From positions 1,054,001-1,118,000 of the forward strand of contig VNKQ01000018.1 in NCBI GenBank assembly GCA_016508695.1: DNA of 64,000 nt, given 5' to 3'. This document shows, in pieces, positions 11,601 to 21,792 of this stretch. The position numbers and the translations under genes are program-made. Source of the DNA: Hyphodiscus hymeniophilus (taxonomy: Eukaryota > Ascomycota > Leotiomycetes > Helotiales > Hyphodiscaceae). The notes under the pieces are model-generated. The model did no database searches. It was not told where the DNA came from and was given only the letters and a program-made list of their open reading frames with translations. The first letter of the stretch is position 1, and every line of letters begins with the position of its first letter.

Positions 11601-12404
11601 ATGTCAGTTCTTAAACGCAAGCGTTCGGATTCCGAGATCTCCACCACAAGCTCAATCCTCTCATCACCACTCTCCTCCAACATCATGAACTTCGACTCCT
11701 TCAACACATCTCAAATACAGCCGCCATCACTCTTCTCCTCTCGAACACGAAAACGTCACCGCGACAATCGCCCCAATGAGAATGCCGTACACCGTAAGCT
11801 CTCCTCACCCGTCGCGTTAGAATTGGCATTAACAACCACAGAACATACTTTAAACCTCCTTTTCTCCGCACAACAACACACTCCATCACAATCACAATGG
11901 CAGTCGCAGTCGCAATTAGAATCCGCAACCTGTTTATTCCAGGAACCCGTCTCCTCCCTCCCACCTGTCACGCAGCCCAGCGGCCATCAATCCAGCCTCC
12001 ACTCCTTCTGGGCTCTACCCAACGCGCGCTCATCTTCGCCCTCCTCCATCAACTCATCATCCTCGGTCAATACCCCGACTGCTACGCTACAAAGCTCATA
12101 TTTTCAGCGCACGAACTGTGAAGACTGCGATGCGAGTCTAAGTCTTGAAAATGATAGTGATGCTATGGACGTGGATATGATGATGGGCATAGACACAGCC
12201 GGCGGGGCTGATTTCGCATGCTCAACATGTGCGAAGAAAGTTTGTCATTCGTGCGCTGTGAGCAATCTTGGTGCCGAGCGAAAGTGTCTTTCATGTGCTG
12301 GCAAGAAGGCGTGGGGAGGTGGTGGGGTTTTACCAACGATGTTCAGGAAAGTTCATGACTATGAACAGAGATGGGAGGGCGTTCTTGGATGGGTTCCGTC
12401 TTGA
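11601..12404 (+). CDS. Unknown Ser-rich protein with C-terminal zinc-binding Cys cluster
   Basis: Single exon, 267 residues. The N-terminus has a basic patch (LKRKRSDSE and RTRKRHRDN) resembling a nuclear localisation signal; the centre is Ser/Gln/Thr-rich. Residues ~172-240 contain a paired cysteine cluster: CEDC, then CSTC-x3-C-x2-C (STCAKKVCHSC), then CLSC, which can bind one or two zinc ions. The last ~25 residues are ordered (FRKVHDYEQRWEGVLGW). The start follows a long C/A-rich leader. I do not recognise the family; a nuclear regulatory role is inference. Confidence 0.75.
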   Translation: MSVLKRKRSDSEISTTSSILSSPLSSNIMNFDSFNTSQIQPPSLFSSRTRKRHRDNRPNENAVHRKLSSPVALELALTTTEHTLNLLFSAQQHTPSQSQWQSQSQLESATCLFQEPVSSLPPVTQPSGHQSSLHSFWALPNARSSSPSSINSSSSVNTPTATLQSSYFQRTNCEDCDASLSLENDSDAMDVDMMMGIDTAGGADFACSTCAKKVCHSCAVSNLGAERKCLSCAGKKAWGGGGVLPTMFRKVHDYEQRWEGVLGWVPS

Positions 12405-13249
12405 ATATGCATTGTACTTTATTGGGATATGGGGTTTGACACATGGGCCAACCTACTAATATCACGTGCTGAATCCGATGAGGAGGCAAGATCACAAAGG
12501 ATCGTACCCAATCGCAACCACCTTCATGTTCCTCTATCCTATAGCTATCAAAGGACCGCGAAAGGCCCATGGTCGATGCCCAGATCTTTTGCAAGTGCGG
12601 ATCAGAGTAATACCAGTCTCAAGTCCTCGGAGAATCTGTAACCAACTCTGTTCAATAACAATCACTCCCTGCACCGATTGTTATTGAACTTTTAAGAAGT
12701 CTCACACTGTCTGACGAGGAATTTGTTAGCCAGATCTGGTTGTACTGCCCTTACGAGACGCCGAGCTTGAAGTCGCTACAACAGCGCAGTTGCCTCTGAT
12801 GAGCATGGAAAACCCGAAGCCGATGGTTCTAACAATGTTTGGTGCACAGTGATGCAAAAGACGCCCTGAGCTTATCAATATTCATGTCAACTTTCAACAC
12901 ATCCTGATGTACAACAAGTAGCAAGGTACAACAGGCTTTCCTGGAAGTTGATGCTTCCGGTCAATGCTCCCACCCGTCGGCTCAACAGAGTATCGTGAAA
13001 GCAGCCAATCGGTGGCTGAGTGGGTATTGTTCTGGTACTCAATAGAGTCCAAGACATACTCCTTAGGGTAGTACGGGGTGGGGAGGTATGCAAGGTGCCG
13101 TTGGGTTTTGGGCAACAAGACTTTCGAGGAAGATTTCTTTCGTCTATTTCTACATAATCAGAGGCGGCCCAAGAGTTTGGGTACATATTAGGAGCGTAAA
13201 AAACTCCACAATTCTCCAGAAAGGCAGTCGACACATCCGAACTTACACT
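12405..13249. other. Intergenic with hairpin
   Basis: No coding-like frame. Holds the perfect 14-bp inverted repeat described separately and the promoter of the P450. Confidence 0.45.
12650..12689. repeat. Perfect 14-bp inverted repeat (hairpin)
   Basis: GTTCAATAACAATC at 12650-12663 is exactly complementary to GATTGTTATTGAAC at 12676-12689, with a 12-nt loop. It lies about 250 bp past the stop of the 11601 gene. It could be an RNA 3'-end structure or a remnant of a small inverted-repeat element; no target-site duplication is evident. Confidence 0.7.
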
Positions 13250-15013
13250 ATGAGTATACTAACGACTCCCAAAAGTGTCGATCTCTTTGATTTGAAATAC
13301 CTCGTGGCCATGCTTATAGCTTTCCTCATTCTTATTTATGTCGCGGAAGCAGCTCGAGTTTGGTACCGCCTGCGACATATACCAGGGCCACGGCTAGTCG
13401 GCTGGACCAAATGGTGGCTTATTCGTGCCCACACAAGTGGACGCAAGCATTTGGACTTGGCCGAAGTTTGTGAGAAATATGGTAATGGCATTTGTCGCAG
13501 AGATCAGACAAACACTGATGACCGAAGGCAAACTCGCACGTATCGGTCCAAATGACCTCGTTACCTCCGATCCACGACTACTACGTCGGATCCTTAGTGT
13601 TCGATCGTCATACTCGCGCGCGCCCTATTATCAGGGCTTCAGACTCGACCCAAGTCGAGACAATATTCTATCGCAAATAGACGATGCTAAGCACGGGATC
13701 CTTAGATCTAAAATGGTTGCTGGTGTAGGTATACGCGTATTGCGAATCGAACAGTCATACGTAACTAATGAGCCCAGTATGCGGGAAAAGACAACGAGCG
13801 TATGGAGCAGACAATGAATGAGAGCATTGTCGCATTGATGAAATTGATTGACACGAAATATGTATCAACAAATCTCGTTTACAGACCAATGGACTTCAGC
13901 CGCAAAGCTCAGTACCTGGCACTGGACGTTATCTCGAGCTTGGCATATGGGAAAGCCTTTGGAGATCTGGAGAAGGATGAGGATGTGCATAATTATATTG
14001 AGATGATCGAAGAAGCCGGACCGAACATAGTCTTGCTCACGGTCCTCCCCGTAATGAGGAAGATGCTGCGGATGCCTCTTATCAAGAACCTTGTTCCTAA
14101 TGCAAAAGATCAGTTTGGCTTTGGGAAGGTTATGGGGTAGGTTTTCTCGCCCGGCTAAGACTCGAGAGCTGAGCGATACAGAATTGCGAAAGAGCTTGCC
14201 AGTGAGAGGTTTGGACCGTACAAGAAGATCCAAGCAGACATGTTAGGATCTTTCGTCGCTCATGGGTTGACACAGGATGAAGCTGAATCTGAGATTCTGT
14301 TCCAGATGTGCGTTCCTCTCCCCCGCTTTCATCCACAGCTAATGGGATCAGTCTTGCGGGTTCTGATACGACAGCAACAGCTATCCGAGTCATCATGCTC
14401 TATATCTCAACCTCGCCTCGCATCCTCTCTAATCTCCTTTCCGAGATTAACACCTTCGCGCCAAGCTCCCCCATCAGTGATGCCGAAGCCCGCAAAATGC
14501 CATACCTCCAAGCCATCATCAAAGAAGGACTACGAATATGGCCACCGGTGCAGGGTCTCTCGTCGAAAGAAGTACCTCAAGGCGGAGATACTATCAACGG
14601 CGTGTTCGTGCCAGGCGGCACGGCCATCGGCTACGCTGCCACAGCAATATTTCGCGACGAAGAAATATGGGGGCCAGATGCCAAGTTATTCCATCCGGAA
14701 CGATGGCTAATTCATGATGAGAGACGGTTGAAGGAAATGAACGCCGTGTGGGAGCTGGTATTTTCGTACGGGAAGTGGCAGTGCTTGGGGAAGAATGTGG
14801 CGATGATGGAACTGAACAAAGTGATTGTTGAGGTGAGTCAATTTCTTGGCCTTAGGACGGCGTAAGAGAACAATACTGAGCCGATGGTAGTTGGTGAGGA
14901 ACTTCGACTTTCAGATCTTGGATCCGACGAGGGTTTGGAAATCGGTGTGTTTGGGGGTGTTTGTGCAGAGTGAGATGTGGATGCGGGTCACGAGAAGGGA
15001 GAACAAGCTTTGA
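13250..15013 (+). CDS. Cytochrome P450, pisatin-demethylase-like
   Basis: Six exons: 13250-13481, 13528-13724, 13778-14136, 14182-14307, 14352-14832, 14891-15013. All introns are GT-AG, 44-58 nt, and the phases agree, giving 505 residues, the normal P450 length. An N-terminal hydrophobic anchor (VAMLIAFLILIYVAEA) is followed by the proline-rich hinge HIPGPRLVG. The I-helix oxygen-binding motif AGSDTTA is restored exactly across intron 4. The K-helix ExxR is EGLR, the PERF-region motif is HPERW, and the heme-binding loop is FSYGKWQCLG (Cys ligand, ~residue 445). It is an ER-membrane monooxygenase of the CYP57/pisatin-demethylase-like type; the substrate cannot be told. It is convergent with the oxidoreductase at 15419-16733, suggesting a small metabolic pair. 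Confidence 0.9.
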
Positions 15014-15418
15014 AAGTGCAACGAGTCACCGTCCTCCTCAAACCAGATTGTCTTGGGCATGCCCTTGTTTCTAATTCCCGAGGGCTCCCTACAATGGATC
15101 TCAATTTGAGTTTCAAGCTTTGTTTTTTTTTTCTTCTTTTTCTTCCGTGTTTTTGACTACGAACATCAAGCGACGGACCTCACAGCTATGTTACCGAACC
15201 AAAATATTTTTGGCTGATGGAACTGCTTCTGGAATTCCTGCCAGTGGAAGTTTGGCAGACACAGCTTGAAAGTCTTGATTGGCAAAAATCGCATTTCTTC
15301 TTATTTCGATCCCGGGTCTTTCACCCACCCGTAAAGTTCTAATGGTTGTATATTGATGTCAGGGTGTTCACGTATTCACATGCCCGCTGCCTCGCAGGAT
15401 AGGTAACTACCTACCTAA
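15014..15418. other. Intergenic between convergent genes
   Basis: 3' flanks of the P450 and of the oxidoreductase, with a T-rich tract near 15121-15145. Nothing else seen. Confidence 0.4.
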
Positions 15419-16733
15419 TCACGCATCCACCTCTATGTCCGCAGAAGGATAGTCAGTATATCCCCAGGCTCCATCAGCGTAAAAACTTTCTTGCTTCCAT
15501 GGAGTTAACGACTTCCCCATTCGAATCCTATCCACCAAGTCGGGATTGCTGATGAACCATCTCCCAAAAGTCACCGCATTCAGCTCACCACTCTCCACTT
15601 CCTCGAAACAATTCTTGTCATCATATCCGCCAGTGGCAAAAGCCGGCGTGGTCCTCAGAATTTTGAAGAAAGGCTTCAAGGTGATCTCATCTTTAATAGC
15701 TTTGATTGCACCAATATCTGAAGCATGGTGGAGATTCTCCCACTTCGTCTCTTCCGGCAAGAACAGGTCGGTGCGGGGTTGAGTGAGACATACGTATGCG
15801 AGGCCCCGTTTCTCGACTTCGCTCAGAACGTAAGAAAACGTTGATATGGGGTCTGAATCGAGGGGCATGAGAACTGTGCCCCAGGGGCTGAAGCGGACGG
15901 CTGTCTTGGATGGCTGGATGGCTGCAATGACCGCATCGAGGAGCTCGAGTGGAAAGCGCGCCCGATTCTCGATGCTTCCCCCATACTTATCCGCTCGGAG
16001 ATTGACTCCAGAGTTGAGGAATTGATCGCAAAGGTAGCCATTTCCCATTGTCTAGATCATTGAGTACGGAAGCTGTCCGGGCAGAATTGGACTCACGATT
16101 TCCACTGCATCAAACCCTGCTTCGAGTGCGCACTTAGCTGCATGGACATGCTCATCGATTGTTGTTTGAATCTCGGACGGAGTCATCTCCTTGGACTTTT
16201 CCGTTGGCACTCGCCCTTTTGGGGTGAACCGGTTGCTTAGGCCAATATTGGTAGCTGATGAGCTGAGTGGCTCACGACCGCCAAGCTGTACTGCGACAGC
16301 GAATCGTCCAACCTGCGAGATCAGCCTACGAACTCGAATGAGATCTCCGGGTGAAAATCAGCTTACATGCCATAGTTGACAAACTATGAAGCCTCCTTTG
16401 GCATGCACGGCATCGGTGACGAGCTTCCAGGCTTGGACATGCTCCAATGTGAACATCCCAGGAACATTCAAAAAGTTGCCAGCCTGTACAGAAGCTATCA
16501 GCACGGATCCAAGATTTGGTCAGGGAACATACCATTATGGAAGGGTGAGTGCCTTCGCCAATGATGAGCCCGCCAGGTGTAGTTCGTTGAGCATAGTACT
16601 CTGCCACCAATGCATCTGGGAGAGAGTTCGGGCAACGTATACGAGTCAGAGGAGACATAATGATTCGATGGGAGAGGGTCATGCCTCCAACTTGGAGGGG
16701 TTCAAAGATTTTCGGGGGTTGTGTATGAGCCAT
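15419..16733 (-). CDS. Old yellow enzyme family NAD(P)H:flavin oxidoreductase
   Basis: Four exons on the minus strand: 16733-16533, 16483-16367, 16312-16097, 16051-15419; all introns are GT-AG, 45-54 nt, and the phases close, giving 388 residues. This is an FMN-binding TIM barrel that reduces the C=C bond of enones. Motifs: KIFEPLQVG start, PLTR, EGTHPS, QLWHVGRF, YGGSIENRARF, ATGGYD and GRWFISNPDL. Where most members read VEIHxxNGYL, this one reads VEI-T-M-G-N-G-Y-L: the substrate-anchoring His appears as Thr, while the Asn is kept. That depends on the exon 3/4 junction, the only frame-consistent one I find. The start is the ATG of MAHTQPPK; the frame stays open upstream to 16970 with a hydrophobic stretch, so a longer N-terminus is possible. 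Confidence 0.9.
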
Positions 16734-17848
16734 TTCAATTCGGGGGAAAGTAGAGAAGCTCAGAAGGCACAGAAAGCCAGCGTGGGAGGGAAGACGCGTG
16801 GAACTTATGTATTTGTAGCAAAGGAGAATCAGAGCTATTAAAATGACCCCGAATATGAATCGGCCTGAGCGACATTGTTGAGGACGAGTATCACGGTCAA
16901 AAAGAATGTTATTGGAACTGTACCAATAAGGTGATTGGAATTTCCGCACCCGCATCCGCAAAATATCCACACCGAAGCAAAACCACTACTCTAGCATTCA
17001 TACAAGGCACCATCTCTGCTGACTTCAATCACAGTGATCCACCAACAGCTTTCCATGGAGTCTGTCTCCCGCAATCAAATAGCATCAATCTTAAAGAAGC
17101 GGAACGCGTGGTCACAAAGTCATCAAGTCGCTAAGATGGTCCCTATACGTAAATACTAGTGGTGATTATCACAAAGGCTGACTTTCCTGAGATTCGCTTT
17201 TATCCATTGGTGTTCTTTCGTGCAAAACTTCTTCATTTAAGAACGCTATGGCTTTCACTCGCACTTTTCGTATTGAAGTCTGCCTCTAGGTCCTCGCGCA
17301 GGTTTGCGGTAGCATAGTGACTCAGTGCTAACGAGAGTACACGATTCCGGTCATCTGGCATGGAACTAAACCTGCTAAAGCGAGTCGAAATGGCACACAA
17401 GTACAGAAAGAAGAAGTAGTAGAATGTTTATGATATTCAGAAGCTAGGGAAAAAGGATTAAAACAGTATGCGAACGCCGAGTATTCCTCCGCAAGGAATC
17501 TGTTGTGAAGGAGCGTTAGCAACATCGTAGATACATAGGGCCAATGAGACGATATTCAAACACCGCAGCTGGTTCCGCAAACTGGGCGTGCGCGATTTTT
17601 TTGAGCCGGATAGATAGGTGCCCAAACCTGGATCTGGTACTCAGTGATAAGGATGGTCCGAAATGTTGTAAGAGCGTAGGATATCCCAGAACGCAAAATG
17701 TAAAAGAACATAAAGTAGGAAAAGAGGCCTCTGCCAACCATCAACATATTCTCGGTAGCCTTTCATTCTCCTATGCACGCCCGCTAGTGTCTCGAAGTCT
17801 CATTCGGCTCCATTCAAGAACGAAAGGGATTTTAATATCTCCGTCGCG
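16734..17848. other. Intergenic
   Basis: Promoter side of the oxidoreductase and 3' flank of the hydrophobin-like gene. No coding-like frame beyond the oxidoreductase 5' extension. Confidence 0.4.
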
Positions 17849-18374
17849 TCAGGCGTTGGGAGATTGCAAATAGGTTGAATTGCACACTTTTGCTGCGGCA
17901 TCCGAATCAATGTCATCAACGCTTACCGGAGTCTATACATTAAGAGGTGTTAGCCATATTCCCAACAACTTAGCGAAGAAAATGGAAATACGAGGCTGTG
18001 AGTCGCACCACAACACAACAAGATGGCTTGAGCAGCTGACTACAGGTGTATTGTTGAATGCCGGCGGAGGTGTTGCCAGCCAGGAAAGGGTCTTGGGGCA
18101 GAGTACCTGTTAACAAGCGTCAGTACGATATCGGCAATAATCTAGTTTTAAGACTCGATTACTCACAAGCTTGAAGCCCTGCCAGGTTGGGAACGACAGC
18201 CACAATAACTGCAGGTAAGTCCACCAAGCTGGTGCAACAGGTTGGTGGATAATCCTGCACATCAGACACGGTTTGTCCGACTTTGATATACGGCGAGGTA
18301 CAGTAGAAGGGTGTTGTTTGCGCCAGACAAGGCGGCGCAACAGCAAGAACAAAAGCGAAGACTTCTCGGCGCAT
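17849..18374 (-). CDS. Hydrophobin-like secreted eight-cysteine protein
   Basis: Three exons on the minus strand: 18374-18167, 18106-18009, 17932-17849; about 129 residues. Intron 1 (60 nt) has donor GTGAGT, a CTGAC branch and acceptor AACAG. Intron 2 (76 nt) has a weaker donor (GTGCGA), a CTAAC branch and acceptor TATAG. Residues 1-19 form a signal peptide ending LAQ. Ignoring the Cys inside the signal, the mature protein has eight cysteines in hydrophobin order C-CC-C-C-CC-C with spacings 20, 22, 20, 7, 18 and a 10-residue tail. All but the first and the 7 fit class I hydrophobin limits; the long C1-C2 gap is unusual. Hydrophobins self-assemble into amphipathic films on spores and hyphae. 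The Cys order appears only when both introns are removed, which supports the model. An alternative intron-2 donor removes one Val. Confidence 0.6.
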
Positions 18375-18992
18375 GGTGTTTTCTGATAAATAAGAGGCGG
18401 GATCTAGGGCGAGAACTTCTACTTGAGGACCCCAGAGGCAGCGGGGCGACTTGATAGTGGCCGATTGTAAGAAAGCGGCTATAGAGATCGGGTTCCAAGC
18501 GGTCTAAGGATTGACATCTGAGCCATTGGAAGGTGTGACAAGTGCAACGAGGACGAATAGTGCCTTCGAAGAACACCAAGCGAAACCGTAGCACGAATCA
18601 AGATCCAGAGGTGCAAGGCTCGAGTGATGAATCAGGCTCAGATATCAAAACACTGTTTTCATGGAAATAGAAAAGCCACTTGGCGGGCTTCCTGATAACT
18701 TCAGATACGATGTTCAGTCGACGGCTCATTCAAGAGAGTTTCGAATCCTGACCCTGTCCACGCAAGTCTAGAAGATCGTGATGCAACCACATTTGGTTGA
18801 TCTGCGGTAGGACAGAGTGACACAATAGTACAAAGGTCGCCAACTAATGGCGTTTACACATCACTCGATGAAAACGCTGCGACACACCACAGAAGCATTC
18901 CCACTGGCAACTGGCCACTGATATAAATATAATTTTTAAGCTATACGAATGAATCATCTATACAGCTGCAAAACCATTTGCAAATTCAATAC
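18375..18992. other. Intergenic
   Basis: Promoter of the hydrophobin-like gene and 3' flank of the 18993 gene; no coding-like frame. Confidence 0.4.
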
Positions 18993-19829
18993 TCACGTTA
19001 ACTCGGTAACACTGAAGACTTTCGTCCTCTGAGGAGGCGGCGGCGCATCCAATATCACCACGCTATCATCACTCCCCTCATCATCCCCTTCGCTATCACC
19101 TCCCTCTTCTTCCCCTCCCTCTCCATCTTCCTCCCCATCGAAAATCTCAAATACTTCTCGCAAACCTTCCATCTCTGACTCCCAATCACAGACGGTCTGC
19201 AGATCGACCAATTTCTCATACAATCCCTCTTCTTTATATCTCTCCCTTTCCGCCTCCGTCATGCCTCTCGCCAACCCCGCCATCGCTTCAGCAAAGTATC
19301 CCAGCTCAAGCCCATCCTTCATGAGCTCATGCCTGATCAGTTGCTCATCACAAAGCATTATACTCTTGCTGATCTTCCTGAGCACTTCTAAAGCATTCCG
19401 TCTCGTCTCCCACTTCGTATTCGCATGCGCCTGTTCGAGGATTGACGTCCGCGCCATTTCCAACTCTTCGCATATATCCCCAATCGCCTCGAACTGCCTG
19501 CTGCTAGATGCTCTCTTATACTCTTTGTTCAGCACACTCCAGCAGGATCGCGAATAGGCATCGAAATTGACCGCTGGCCTTGCGCGTTCGGCTGCGAGGC
19601 GCTCGTTGTGCGCCGATTGAACATGGTGGGAGACGGAGGGGTCATCATGACAGATTTGGAAGAGGAGTGATTGGGTTGTCGCGTTGGGTAGAGCTGTGAT
19701 CATGTTCCACAGCGTGATTTTATCAAGAATGGGAGATTCGGAACGGGGTTTTTTGGCAGTGGGCTCAGATGAGGAGCCATTGGAATCTGCAAGGGTAGAG
19801 AATGACCGCTTTGTTGTAATGAATGACAT
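18993..19829 (-). CDS. Charged helical protein with acidic C-terminus, possibly Cut8/Sts1-like
   Basis: Single exon. The frame runs from 19877, but the ATG at 19829 (ACAATGTC context; MSFITTKRSFSTL) is the more likely start, giving 278 residues. A basic AKKPRSES patch near residue 30 could be a nuclear signal. Residues ~35-230 are predicted helical by composition (ITLWNMITALPNATTQSLLF, WETRRNALEVLRKISKSI). An extended Asp/Glu/Gly tract follows and the end is VFSVTELT. The order (short basic N-terminus, small helical domain) recalls the Cut8/Sts1 nuclear proteasome tether, but I see no decisive motif. The stop codon overlaps a GTGAGT, so a further 3' exon cannot be excluded. Confidence 0.7.
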   Translation of the reverse strand: MSFITTKRSFSTLADSNGSSSEPTAKKPRSESPILDKITLWNMITALPNATTQSLLFQICHDDPSVSHHVQSAHNERLAAERARPAVNFDAYSRSCWSVLNKEYKRASSSRQFEAIGDICEELEMARTSILEQAHANTKWETRRNALEVLRKISKSIMLCDEQLIRHELMKDGLELGYFAEAMAGLARGMTEAERERYKEEGLYEKLVDLQTVCDWESEMEGLREVFEIFDGEEDGEGGEEEGGDSEGDDEGSDDSVVILDAPPPPQRTKVFSVTELT

Positions 19830-20007
19830 TGTAGATAGGATGATAGCGTGGGTACAAATGGAACGTTTTGCTTCCAACGACGATAAGGAAGGTTGTGAGA
19901 CAACGAAACGCGAGCGAGAAGGATCATGGATCGCCGTCCCGCCGTGTCACCACCTGCCCCAATTGCCCACCAGTCTCTGCCTGACTCCTGATGCTCGCGA
20001 AACATTG

Positions 20008-20841
20008 CTAAGCAAACTTGGAATGACCTTCAGCCTCAGCGTCCCCTTCTTCTCCATTCTCCCCTTCTTCTACAGTCTGTCGCTTTGGCCGTTGCTCAGA
20101 GGTTGATGATCCAGATGATTCAGCTTCGGCTTCCGCTTCGGCTTCCGCTCGCGCTTTGGCCTCTCCGATTATCAGTGCCTCTTCGTTCCATAGTCTCTCC
20201 AAAACTACGAAAACATTGCGGTTCGAATCGATTTCATCGATATGTTCGAGTATGAACATGACAGTCCACTTCAAGTCCTCCGTGCTATCCCATGGTGAAT
20301 GACCTCTGTATCCGGGATGCTCGACACAGTCGAAGAAGTGCTTCATGGTCTTGATGAAATGCTCGAATTCCCTCATGAGCAGCATGTTTCTGGTCGTCCG
20401 CCCAGGAGCGCGCTGCCCATGCCAGAGATTGACAGCTCCGAGCCTCCAGGCTTCAATTTTTGCTTCGGCGACCTCTTCTTCTTGTTGGACACGTTGTTGT
20501 GGGAAGCAGGCTAGGATCTCTTCGCCCTTCTTGACGAGGGCCTCTTTTGAGGCGCTGGTGGATTCCAACAAGCTTTGTGCGCGGAGCTGCTTCGTTCTAT
20601 TGCGCTGCAAGCAAGCAAGACAATTGTTTTTCTTCCTTTCGGGTTGTTCTTCCTGGACAGTCACTTCTTTGTTTGGGCCAATGTTCAGACCGGCGAGGGA
20701 GAGCGTGTCCGATGAGTCGTTCTGTCCAACTCCTGGTCTTGGGATCATGAAGTTGCGCTGCCTCTGAAAGGCGTCTTGATCTTGTCTTTGGTGCGGCTCC
20801 GATGAAGTTGGCAAAGTTGGGCTAGAGTTCTCGTTACCCAT
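20008..20841 (-). CDS. Unknown protein with possible N-myristoylation site
   Basis: The frame is open from 20997, but the ATG at 20841 (MGNENSSPTLP) is preferred, giving 277 residues: it reads M-G-x-x-x-S, the N-myristoylation consensus. The N-terminal ~70 residues are disordered; the middle holds a Cys-containing basic block (NNCLACLQRNRTKQLRAQS). Then comes a helical domain with Trp/Phe-rich segments (AWRLGAVNLWHGQRAPG, LLMREFEHFIKTMKHFFDC, DLKWTVMFILEHIDEI). A short Ala-Glu repeat (EAEAEAEAES) and an acidic tail end it. Family not recognised. It lies between two other minus-strand charged proteins. Confidence 0.7.
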   Translation of the reverse strand: MGNENSSPTLPTSSEPHQRQDQDAFQRQRNFMIPRPGVGQNDSSDTLSLAGLNIGPNKEVTVQEEQPERKKNNCLACLQRNRTKQLRAQSLLESTSASKEALVKKGEEILACFPQQRVQQEEEVAEAKIEAWRLGAVNLWHGQRAPGRTTRNMLLMREFEHFIKTMKHFFDCVEHPGYRGHSPWDSTEDLKWTVMFILEHIDEIDSNRNVFVVLERLWNEEALIIGEAKARAEAEAEAEAESSGSSTSEQRPKRQTVEEGENGEEGDAEAEGHSKFA

Positions 20842-21396
20842 GATGCTTTTTCTGGTTTGTTGTCGAATACTCAGAAGATGTGAGTTCAATAAGATGAGTG
20901 TTGTAAGTTTTTCTTGAGCAGATGGAAATTTCCTGAATTTGAAAGGGCAGCTCAGTTGGGAATGAAATCCAATTATCTCCTTCAAGTGTGGGACCATGGA
21001 TTGGAATCAATGGCAGCTGCTAATTCTATATTCGTGCTATAACTTCTTTGCGGTTGCGACGTCATGGCACTTTCTCCGTGGAGATTACAGATGAGCATAA
21101 CAGCGTAGACTATTCAAGTAACGTACGGAATTGGCTCCCATTCAATCTGGTTTTCATTCGATGATTTCAAGGGACTTACTTGCACACGTGATCAATATGG
21201 ACTGCTCTCGTACGGGTACAAGTTTTCACGATGTATCACAGTCAATGGTTTAATTGAACTGGTCTTGGAATTTATCACCATACTGAGACTTTCTTAGAAC
21301 CTGATGGACCAACGAATCGATTGGACTTTGGAGAACTATAATCGTGTAGTGCACAACACTAAGACACTCCAAAACCATCCTACTCATCCTTACAAT
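20842..21396. other. Intergenic
   Basis: Promoter of the 20841 gene and 3' flank of the 21792 gene; no coding-like frame in the accepted models. Confidence 0.4.
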
Positions 21397-21792
21397 TCAA
21401 TCACCTATTCGTACCCGCTCCAAAGTACGTCTCATATGGCGGTGGCTCTCTCCAAGTATCCACCCTCTCAACCAGCTCCAACAGAGCCGCAATAGCACAT
21501 TGAAACCATCCACATCAATGACAGATCCCAAGTCGTCGTCTTCAGACTCTTCACACTTTCTAGCCAGTGCAACGACTGCCTTCATATCCACGAGCAGATT
21601 CCCAAACCTCTCATGCAATACCCAGTTCTTTGCCTGCCCGCTTTGCGGGGCGCTTCGCGGGAGTTTCCCCTGCATCACAGCATGCTTCTCCCTCTCTCGG
21701 GCCGGGTCCACGCATTTTCCCTCCTTGAGTTCGGCAGCTCGCTTCCTGGCTCGGGCAAGGCACTCTCTCATGTCAGGGACGTGCATCCCCAT
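21397..21792 (-). CDS. Small charged helical protein, unknown
   Basis: Single-exon frame of 131 residues, MGMHVPDMRECLARARKRAA to the end VRIGD. Composition is protein-like: amphipathic Arg/Lys/Glu helix first, then NWVLHERFGNLLVDMKAVV, an acidic ESEDDD patch and a Trp-rich helix (LLRLCWSWLRGWI). A tiny frame, MEEGRDYVLDG, ends about 20 nt upstream and could be an upstream ORF. The ordering [basic helix]-QGK-P-...-N-x-L-L/V-x-x-x-F resembles the 20841 protein (HGQRAP...NMLLMREF), hinting at a diverged or truncated relative. The complementary strand is also open, so coding status is not certain. Confidence 0.45.
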   Translation of the reverse strand: MGMHVPDMRECLARARKRAAELKEGKCVDPAREREKHAVMQGKLPRSAPQSGQAKNWVLHERFGNLLVDMKAVVALARKCEESEDDDLGSVIDVDGFNVLLRLCWSWLRGWILGESHRHMRRTLERVRIGD

